The notes under the pieces: model-generated
Database searches by the model: none
Told to the model about the DNA's origin: nothing
What the model saw: only the letters and a program-made list of their open reading frames with translations
Assembly (NCBI GenBank): GCA_034440635.1
Contig: JAOTON010000977.1
Location: forward strand, 1 to 64,000
Direction: 5' to 3'
From: Lepas anatifera
Lineage: Eukaryota > Arthropoda > Thecostraca > Lepadidae
Length of the DNA stretch: 64,000 bases
Made by a program: the position numbers and the translations under genes
Part shown: positions 55,672 to 64,000 of the stretch, piece by piece
How the letters are laid out: each line of letters starts with the position of its first letter
Numbering within the stretch: the first letter of the stretch is position 1

Positions 55672-58600
55672 GTAATGTTATACCCAGGCACGCAGTGAAC
55701 CGCTGCTGGTAATGCGTGTTTTTCATGCTGGAAATACCGACCACTGGTGTTAATTTCATTGCTGAGCTGTGAAAATAGCTCTACACTGTGCAATCCGTAA
55801 TTAGAGCAGGAAACATGACGGTGTACTGCACTTTCCTGCATTTTAACGGTAAAATATGCATCAAAAGATAGCTTGTCAAGAAAACATGAGTGTCGAGTTC
55901 AGTCTCCAGCGGAAGTGGGAAATGGTAAAGCAGTATTCAACCCACAGGCTTATATGAACGGCATGGTCGAACTTCGTCTCTGGTGGGTAAAAGCTGCGAT
56001 AAAATTGTAATTGCCAAGCCAGTCCAGGTAATGAGATCATTATCGCGACTGGTTTCACGAATGTGGTACCATATCATCTGCCGCCATCCCGGGAAACGTG
56101 GAGAGATTTGGTGAAACGTACCATCTGGAGCTGCTGAGTGTCTTGGCCATTATTACAATTATTTGTATTATAATCATAAACTTACACTCAATTATTTCCA
56201 AGAATTCAGATGGAGTCACCACGGGTTCCTCCCTCAACAGCTCACGCCAGCGTGGTAGAACGCTTCTGCGGCTGCATGCCCGTCGATAACAATGTTTAAC
56301 ATTGCACAAATCATTTCATCAATCAGACTGTGTTATTGATTGACTTCAGCTGTAATTGGGTTCATACATACCTGTTGCTGATAGCCTTGGGTAAATGAAA
56401 TTAAATAAGTAAAATTAAATTTCAATTATGGGCTTCTCGGAGTATATACAGGGCAGCATCAATTCATGTTCATGTGGTTCTGAAGAAGAGCGCTAATGTC
56501 CTGCTCGTTCCCGTGCAAATGCGTGTACAGCTTGCCGTGTTTAGTTCAAACCGTTACCTGCAAACTTTTTGCCAGCCACTGATTGTTAACCTTTAAATCT
56601 ACAGTTATGGGTGAACAATGTCATGACCTGCCTTGTCGAATCGCTCTAAAACGCAAACAACCATGGCGCCTGTGAGGGTCACCACCAGCTCTCCAGAAAG
56701 CACCTATTACGGCTGCTGTCGCCGGCGGGGCCCTGAGATGGCTACAGCGACCTTGTGTGACACCGCTGCGGCTCAGTAAGAGTCTTCTCCGTCTGTGGCA
56801 TCTGCGCCACAAACGTCCCAGTGGCGCCATCGGAGCTGGCAACAACAGATAATGTCGGAGGAGCCAGCAGAAGCCGCGGACTCAAACTCAAAGGTCATCA
56901 GCTCTGGCACCATCACTGCATATTGATGGTCAGACCATCGGTTGAGAGCGGCGGCGTCAAGGTTCTGGAACGACTGCACCAAGTGGGTACAGAGGCGGGT
57001 ATCCAGGACCGCTTGTTTTGCCCTGGTCGACGCTGACACTGTACAAGACCTGAGGCTACACTGAACGCGGGACCCGAGGGCCAGCTCAAATTGAACACTG
57101 GGTTGGGACATCTTATAGGATGACTAAGTGTCATCTATTTGTTGCAAGGCCAGGAACTCTTCCATTGCATTGCATTTTCCTTGATATGTTCTGCGGTGAA
57201 GGTTGTGAAAACGTTACAACGGTATTCCAACGGCCTCTTCCCTTCTTTGAATTTGGTGCGAAGTTTGACTTTTGACCGACAGCTATGGGCGTACACTATG
57301 TCGTTTATTCACCACAATACGGTTATCGTGTGCCGGTTTTTCCGTTACACGATGTCTCGAGGTGATGCCTCCGAGACTTAACCATCTCAGGACATGTACC
57401 GTGACGAATATGAATGGTAGGAATGGCACTGGCTGTGCCACTGTCAATAGACAGCTGCATTTTAAAGCACGCAATGAATTGCATGCCTGCTCTGAGCCTC
57501 TCGGTTTTGTATCGTCTGTAACGCGTACCTCCCTCTCGTCCCTCCTGAAACGGGCACCTCGCTGCCCCGTGCTTTTAACCCGCGCCGTAAATCCTCCGGC
57601 CTCTCTGCTCCGAAACAGGACGATTGAAAGCGAATTAGTATGCATTTCACGCGGAGGCCGGGCAGCGCATGGCCATCGCTTTCCCTCTCATTTCACCTGC
57701 GTGGCGCTCCCAGTGTTGTGCCGCTGCTCTCATTACCCCCCCTCCCCGCCCCCTCCCCCCGCCTCCCAGCCGTCCCCGCCCACGCGTGCTGACAGAAGGT
57801 GTCATCATCCCGTTAGGCGGCCTCCAATCGCACGATGGCCGCCTCACCAGAACAAGTCTGTCAATCCAGGCGAGTTGGGTGATGGACAGCTGACTATGCT
57901 AAATATTACTGGCTCTGACAACGGCTGTTCTGGTTTGCTGGATGAGGTAACAGTCGCTCCATGCGAGACTGGTCATGACCGGTTCTTTTTTGGCCTGATG
58001 CAAATTCCCTACTGGAAGCTGGTGCACCGACACAAAGCGGCGGCTTGCAGACGCAGGCAAAATTGAATGTCGTTGATCCAGTTTGAACCAGAAGCAGGGC
58101 CATCTGACGGAGCGCCGAACTTCACGAGCTCGTTCAGTCGGGAGGTGCTGCGTCTTCAGCGTCGCTGAGGTCGGATCCCGAGTCGACGCCACCGTGGGGT
58201 CCGAGTTCGTCCAGAGTGGACCGGGCGCTCTGGCCAGCGCGAGTTACGATCCTTGATCTGGGTCGACCACGCCCCTGCGCCCCCCGCACGCTCCCTGAGC
58301 GGCGCTTTGATTCCCGTACAGTGAGGTGACGACACGCAACAATGCGGGCTGCTGTTGCATTGTTGTACAGCCGAGGTCTTCGTGGTGCTGACGCAACCAA
58401 GCGGGTTACACGATACATGTGCGGAAGCCGCCTTGTGGCGCCTGATAAAGGTTTCTCTTAATCGAAACTTGATAGGACCGTCGCGACGTTCAGTCGAGGT
58501 CCGACTGATATTTAGGTTTGTAAGCCTTTCAATGTTTCCAGAATGTGAGGCATACCAATTTAATTCAATTATTTATATATGTATCAAAATAGTTCAATGG

Positions 58601-58899
58601 CTTTAAAATGATTATTTACAACTCATAGATATTCCTAATGTAGGTGCTTTAATATGACCGCCTCACACCTGATGCAAATATAAAATTATTCATTCGTTAA
58701 AAGCGATGGTATTTCGGGATCGCCTCGTTTTCAGCTCAAATGAATGTGTTAAACTGTTTTTATTGGTCCTAGAAATATATTGGTTTTTACGAATTAGTGT
58801 GTTATGTTTTTACCACTGTGTGAGGAGCCAATTAAAACACCCAAGTTTCTTCAATCTTCATGCATAAGTCAAAGCAGGAGCTGCAAAGAAGAGCATTCT
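55672..58899. other. intron 3, no supported gene
   Basis: A minus-strand frame at 56773-57111 (112 codons) and mixed frames at 57270-58070 show no motif or splice support. A C-rich tract lies at 57730-57785 and a CpG-rich patch at 58130-58300. Nothing further. Confidence 0.3.
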
Positions 58900-59125
58900 T
58901 ATGTTGATATACTTTGGAGTGATGAGGCGAGGAGCATGATTATAAGTTGACTTCGAACTTCGAGGTCTTGCTAAACTATGGCCAATAATTTGTGATCATA
59001 CATGTCGCTTACGTACCTGATTCTGACGAAGGGCTGTGCCCGAATACATATTTCCAGTGCATTAGATCCATTTTGCATCCAGGAATCCAGGAGGCAGGTT
59101 ATTAAACATCCTGTCAACTTAAGGA
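58900..59125 (-). mobile_element. hairpin MITE family, partial copy 2
   Basis: Reverse-orientation relative of 9008-9360. GAGGCGAGGAGCATGATTAT matches the flank there, and CTGACGAAGGGCTGTGCCCGAATA matches the right arm. The middle is replaced and only one arm is present, so it would not form the long hairpin. Confidence 0.6.
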
Positions 59126-60120
59126 CCTTTTTATCAAGAGCTTGAAGCTAGCACGTGCTGTTTTCGTCCGAAGCAATGTCCATGACTAGATTTCTCTTCT
59201 GTTTGTGTATTGGTGTTCGTGCCCATGGGACTTTGGCAGTGAAGTATTGGGGTAGGGTCTAACAAATTGTGTGGCTATTTTAAGCTTTAATAATCGGCGC
59301 CACTTCTCCGCAAGAATCGTCTAATCTGAGTCGTTGTTTGTGTGTAATTTTAGCTTGGCTCAGAGCCATTCAGAGTCTGAGTAATCCCCCGAGTCCGCCC
59401 AACACAGTCCAGCTCCAACAAAAATACACCCGGTGACCGTGAGGTAGTATGTTCCAGCCCGGAATAACGTATTCCGCCTCGCCGAGATAAATGAGCCTGT
59501 TTGCCATAAATCGTGCCAAATTAAACGCCAGTTAGTTGTATCAGGTAATCTGACCCTGTATTCCCACGCTGTGCACTGAGTTTGTGGGCAGTGTGGGTAC
59601 ATTTGGGCTACCACGTAACTGTCAGCGTCAATCCACTTCGTGTTTAATGCAACCTTCCTAGAACTCTAGAATGGTGAAGAATGCATTAAAAACTGACTGA
59701 TCCTGCGCTAAAAACACATATTACGTGCAGCATAATTGCCGACATTGGCATACGAAAACATTGAGACAGAGCAAGCTGGTGAACCCAGCTGACGAGTTTT
59801 GCCGCTCCGCTAGGGATGTGAGGAAACAGGAAGGACTTTCAATGGAAACCGGGTTCAAAATGAGCTAAACCACCACGCTATTTCGGGTAGTAAAAGTCAG
59901 ATAAAAGGACAAAATGATTGAGAAAAAGGGAGAAAAGAGAGCTTTTAACCATATACATTTTTATAATGTCCGTAAAAGATTTATTTCAGTTTTAGAACTT
60001 TGTCAGCATGACAGAATATCCTGATATATGGAAGAGACTTGAGACTTTTTATTATTTTAATTTACTTTATATTTATATTTTTTTTTGATATTTGTATTTT
60101 TATTTTATATTTATATATTA

Positions 60121-60124
<4 letters not shown>
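59126..60124. other. intron 3 end, no recognised feature
   Basis: AT-rich; nothing supported. Confidence 0.3.

Positions 60125-60166
<42 letters not shown>
60125..60166. repeat. (TA)n microsatellite near exon 4 acceptor
   Basis: About 21 TA units ending about 90 bp upstream of the exon 4 acceptor. Confidence 0.9.
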
Positions 60167-60170
<4 letters not shown>

Positions 60171-60257
60171 TGTTTAGTATTATCCGCTACACAGCTTTTT
60201 CCGCCTTGTTCGTAGCTGGTGTTCCACTCCTGAGACTCTCCTGCGTTTGCTTGGCAG

Positions 60258-61312
60258 ATGAGCGTCGTCCGGCGTCCGCCATCTTCTCCAGTGAGCTGTG
60301 GACGTTGGGAGAGTGGGAGCAGCACTCGAAACCGCCGGATGGCGAGGTTCCCCAGGACAACTCCGCCAGTGGAGGAACTGCCCCACTGTCCGGGGTGAGC
60401 AGAGCTGGAACGTCAGAACGCCAGCGGGGAAGTAACCATGCGTCCAGCGGTGGAGAAGTTCCAGGGAGCTGCCAGGAGGCTAAGGACTCCCGAGTCCAGG
60501 AAGCGAGCAGGTGTGACAATATGAGAAAGAATAGACTAGATGCTAATGGAAATGTCGAAAAAGAATCGACACTGGATTGTGATTCCCAGGCATCTTGTCC
60601 AAAACATCGCTGTCATCAATTGTCGCACGAATCACCTACAGGGAACAACAGCCAGGCTGTCTCCCAAGCAGAAGACCCTCGTGACGTTTCCCCGCCCAGC
60701 ACAACCCCAGACCTGGCCTCACCATCGCGGGAATCTCCGTTCTCACCAGAAGCCTCTGGGACCTCGAGGCCTCCAGCGTCTCTGGAGCCGACTGGAGAGG
60801 AAGTTTACCTGTCTCAGAGCCTTCAGCACCGTCGCCGCCCCCGGCGACATCACCTTCAGCAGCACCTGTGCATACTGAGGTCAGCAACAACAGCGGGACG
60901 GCGCCGACAGCGTCCTCCAGTCTCTGCCCAGTCACCAGTGTCGTGGAGCGGACCCAGTCGGCACCCTCAGGCGAGACGGACGCAGACGCCAGCAGCGCTG
61001 TAACCCCGTCGCAGCCTCCCCCGCCCCCAACACCCCGGCGAAAGAACGCCTCTGGCGCTCTTCAGCCAGCGACCGTAACCAGCCTGGTTTCAGAACTCTC
61101 CTCCAGCTCACATGCTTCACATGGACACATGACCAACGGCAGGGTGTCTCTGCCGGCCCTGCGCACGGGTCCTCAGCGTCCTAACGGAGAGCTGCGCCTG
61201 GAGCGGACGCGCACCCGACCGTCGGCGCGAGACCTGCTGGACCCCCGCCGTCTGCCCGAGGCGATGGAGGGTCAGGAGCTGCACTGGAACGGCGTAACAT
61301 CATCGTGTCACG
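60258..61312 (+). CDS. host gene exon 4, large Ser/Pro-rich exon
   Basis: The acceptor CTGCGTTTGCTTGGCAG (AG at 60256-60257) leaves two bases, completing an Asp codon with exon 3. The donor CACG|GTGAGT (GT at 61313) leaves one base. The first half reads DERRPASAIFSSELWTLG and on to a Ser-rich, acidic linker. The second half is open in another frame: polyproline SQPPPPPTPRR, a Ser/His stretch, then RLERTRTRPSARDLLDPRRL and ELHWNGVTSSCH. Both halves look like protein and both borders fit their neighbours, so one base seems to be missing or extra between about 60780 and 60830. Hypothesis: scaffold or cytoskeletal adaptor, judged only from composition. Confidence 0.62.
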
Positions 61313-61593
61313 GTGAGTAGGGTCATGTGAAGACAGTAGAGAATGTGACTAGGCCGTTAGACAATGGACTTGTTCAAGTACCTCCTCTTACGTCCTACAA
61401 ATTTCATACCAAAAGATTAGAGTGCCCTTTTCTGGCTTAGTATTAGACAGTAGAGTTCTGTAGAGCGTTTAATCTCTGCTGAGGAGATTTGAGGAGGTTA
61501 GCGGGGGCGCTGGGACAAGCCCCATGTGCAGTTTGCCTGATCGGTATCGTTCCTGCTGTCAGATGCTGAATAGCCCAGACTCGGGGGTTTTAA

Positions 61594-62563
61594 CCCTCGC
61601 GCCCCACCGGGGGCCATCGATGCCCCCTAAGGTTTTCCGGGATAGCAGAAAAACGACGAGGCGCAGCACCGCGGTTGAGGGCTCTACCTCTCACTGCAGC
61701 ATTTTCCATCATCCTGAAATTTTTTACCCCAGGTCACCCAAGGTCAGGTCACCAGACGAGGTCAACCAAGGTCACCACTTCACCTTTAGAGCTCTGTAAG
61801 AGCTACATTTCAAAGTCGATCGATTTGAAACTTCCTACACTTCATGACCCATCTAGGGTCTACAAGGTGTATATCCGGGATTTTTCGATTTCGTGCCCTG
61901 AGGTCAGGTCACGAGGCGACCTCTCCCATTGGAAAGCATGGGGAAAAGCTATTTCTTATATAAAGCCACAAAATGATTGCAAATACTCAGACTGCTCAGA
62001 ACAGCGTTTTGGACACCCTTTCCGGATCCCAGGGGTCATATTTTCTTTGACTTTTCCAAGGTCATCCAAGGTCACCAGAGGTCAAAACAGTATTTTGACA
62101 ATAACTAGAGCGCTGAAACAAACACCATCGTGTTTGTCTTGTCACTGGCTTTCATTTGTTGGCGGTCCTTTTGACCTTTCGTGACCTCAGGTCATATTAG
62201 GTCACGAGGTGACCTCTGGCGGTCAAACCACTGGCGGGAGGTCTTTCGTTCCACATAGCGGAGAAGTACTGGCATTTGCTATCAAATGTCTTTACAGGCC
62301 TCAATAGCTCTAATGACATAAGAGTTTGCCCAGTTTGTTAAGCATTGCATATTTGAGTGAAAATAGCCGATCTTGACCTAATTTGACCTCTGGAGGTCAA
62401 ACCATTGACCTGAGCACTAAACATGCGAAGTAATTTCTTACTGAATTCCGCGAGCTTTCTATTGCACTTTGCAGATTTTCGCTAACACCCATATTTTCGG
62501 GTTAGAGGGGGCCATGATGGCCCCCGGTGGGACGAAGGTGGGCCGGACCCTGGTGAGGCCGGG
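61594..62563 (+). mobile_element. F3 element copy 2
   Basis: 970 bp, TTAA at 61590-61593 and 62564-62567. Starts CCCTCGCGCCCCACCGGG; ends GGTGAGGCCGGG with a CGGTGGGACGAAGGTGGG subterminal block, partly inverted to the start. Very rich in AGGTCA/TGACCT. The open frames are incidental. Confidence 0.82.
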
Positions 62564-62662
62564 TTAAGAACGCCATGCATCATTATCACTTGGGCTTCAG
62601 CCTGCTCCGATGGTAACGTTAACGTTGATGTGGTGTGGGAGTGTCAAACCTCTCAGTGTTAA

Positions 62663-63648
62663 CCCGCGCCCCACCGGGGTCCGGCGCCACCTTCGCCCCG
62701 GGGGCCATCGATGCCCCCCTCTAACTCCGAAAATATGGGCGTTAGCGCAAATCTGCAAAGTGCAATGAAAGCTCGCGTGAATTCGTAGAAATTACTTCGC
62801 ATGTTTTAGTGCTCAGGTCAATGGTTTGACCTCCAGAGGTCAAATTAGGTCAAGATCGGCTATTTTCACTCAAATATGCAATGATTAAGCAAACTGGGCA
62901 TAACTCTTATGTCATTAGAGCTATTGAGGCCTGGTAAAGTACATTTGATAGCAAATTGCCAGTACTTTTCCGCTATGTGGACGTAAAGACCTCCCGCCAG
63001 TGGTTTGACCGCCAGAGGTCACCTCGTGACCTAATATGACCTGAGGTCACGAAAGGTCAAAAGTGACCTTGCCGTATATCAAATGAACGCCAGTGACAAG
63101 ACAAACACGATGGTGTTTGTTTCACCGCTCTAGCTCAATTAGGTCAAAGTTATTGTCAAATACTGTTTGTGACCTCTGGTGACCTTGGATGACCTTGGAA
63201 AAGTAAAAGGGCAATATGGCCCTGGGATCCGTGAAAGGGTGTCCAAAACGTTGTTCTGAGCAGTCTGAGTATTTGCAATCATTTTGTGGCTTTATATCAT
63301 GAAACACTTTTCCCCATGCTTTTCCAATGGGAGAGGTCGCCTCGTGACCTGACCTCAGGGCACGAAATCGAAAAATCCCGGATATTCACCTTGTAGACCC
63401 TGGAGAGGTTATGAAGTGTGGAAGTTTCAAATCGATCGACTTGAAATGTAGCTCTTACAGAGCTCTAAAGGTGAAGTGAGGTGACCTTGGTTGACCTGTC
63501 TGGTGACCTGACCTTGGTGACCCGGGGTAAAAATTTCGGGGATGATGGGAAATGATGCAGTGAGAGGTAGAGCCCTACCGCGGCGCTGCGCCTCGTCTTT
63601 TTCTGCTATCCCAAACCTTAGGGGCCATCGATGCCGGTGGGGCGAGGG
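62663..63648 (-). mobile_element. F3 element copy 3, inverted to copy 2
   Basis: 986 bp, TTAA at 62659-62662 and 63649-63652. Starts CCCGCGCCCCACCGGGG and ends CCGGTGGGGCGAGGG. It lies 100 bp from copy 2 in opposite orientation, so the two can pair over nearly 1 kb. Confidence 0.85.
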
Positions 63649-63898
63649 TTAATGACTTAGATAACCAAGACAATTTTTTAGACAGAATGTTCGGCTATTT
63701 TTGCCCTGGAAAGAGGTCATTGAATTCCAGTGAATGTCTAATCGCGTGTGAGGAAGTTTCCGCCGTTATTTTGCGTTTATGTTGAGGCACACCTGCGATT
63801 CAGCCGTGACTGAGCTGGATGGGGGCCACCTCGGTGAACTCTGGCGTCAGAGGCGATGTTCGGTGAGCAGAACGTCCTGACGCTAATTACCTGTCCAG

Positions 63899-64000
63899 GT
63901 GACAGATACCCCGCCGGTTACTATGGCACCCGACGCCGATCTAAAACGGGACAGGGGGCGACCTCTGTCAGGTGTTTTGCAACGCGAGGGCAGAGACCAT
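63899..64000 (+). CDS. host gene exon 5 (continues past the window)
   Basis: Acceptor CTAATTACCTGTCCAG (AG at 63897-63898). Two leftover bases GT complete a Gly codon with the last base of exon 4. The frame stays open to the window edge: DRYPAGYYGTRRRSKTGQ and a further Arg/Thr/Ser-rich part. A possible donor (CAG|GTGTTT) lies at 63972, so the exon may end there. Basic and low-complexity; family unknown. Confidence 0.52.
   Translation, partial: MTDTPPVTMAPDADLKRDRGRPLSGVLQREGRDH

Noticed and set aside
56773..57111. 112-codon minus-strand frame
   Set aside because: No motif, no splice sites, inside intron 3 of the plus-strand gene; cannot be supported.

Overview
This is eukaryotic, almost certainly invertebrate animal DNA. 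The signs are short exons with GT/AG borders separated by introns of up to about 36 kb, tRNA-derived short repeats, a Penelope-like retroelement, cut-and-paste DNA transposons, and many mini- and microsatellites. An arthropod, perhaps a crustacean, is my guess; nothing in the sequence proves the taxon. There is no prokaryotic operon, CRISPR array, rRNA or convincing functional tRNA.

Host gene. I infer that one plus-strand gene spans the whole window. Its exons lie near 1158-1195, 18924-19847, 55436-55671, 60258-61312 and 63899 onward. Every junction is compatible in splice phase (2, 2, 1, 1), and the gene continues past the right edge. The product is Pro/Ser/Arg-rich and low in complexity; I do not recognise the family. 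Two further start exons (35372-35445, good; 40886-40929, weaker) end in the phase needed to join exon 3 and sit downstream of GC-rich, promoter-like DNA. Exons 2 and 4 each switch reading frame once, so this copy is either mis-sequenced by a base in each or damaged.

Mobile DNA fills the introns. (1) Family F1: about 840-bp elements with ends CACGCGCATTGACGGGG, flanked by TTAA; eight copies, one inside another F1, one inside the Penelope element and one inside an F2 element. (2) F2: two TTAA-type elements with related ends. (3) F3: TTAA-type elements with ends beginning CCC, including an inverted pair near the right edge. (4) F4: one TTAA-flanked element at 43.7-44.6 kb. F1-F3 are packed with AGGTCA/TGACCT, the nuclear-receptor half-site. 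(5) A 2.9-kb hAT-like transposon (14909-17810) with an 8-bp target duplication and a nearly complete transposase broken by one frameshift. (6) A Penelope-like element (23573-27773) with reverse transcriptase, GIY-YIG endonuclease and an inverted partial copy. (7) Several small non-autonomous elements, some with clear 8-bp or TA target duplications, and hairpin elements.

Tandem repeats. An 18-bp array lies at 10.0-10.8 kb, a 43-bp array at 32.1 kb, a 21-bp array at 41.5 kb and a block of four GC-rich minisatellites at 48.7-54.9 kb; TA runs flank the Penelope element. Most long open frames in the window are repeat artefacts. The remaining intron sequence shows no gene I can support.
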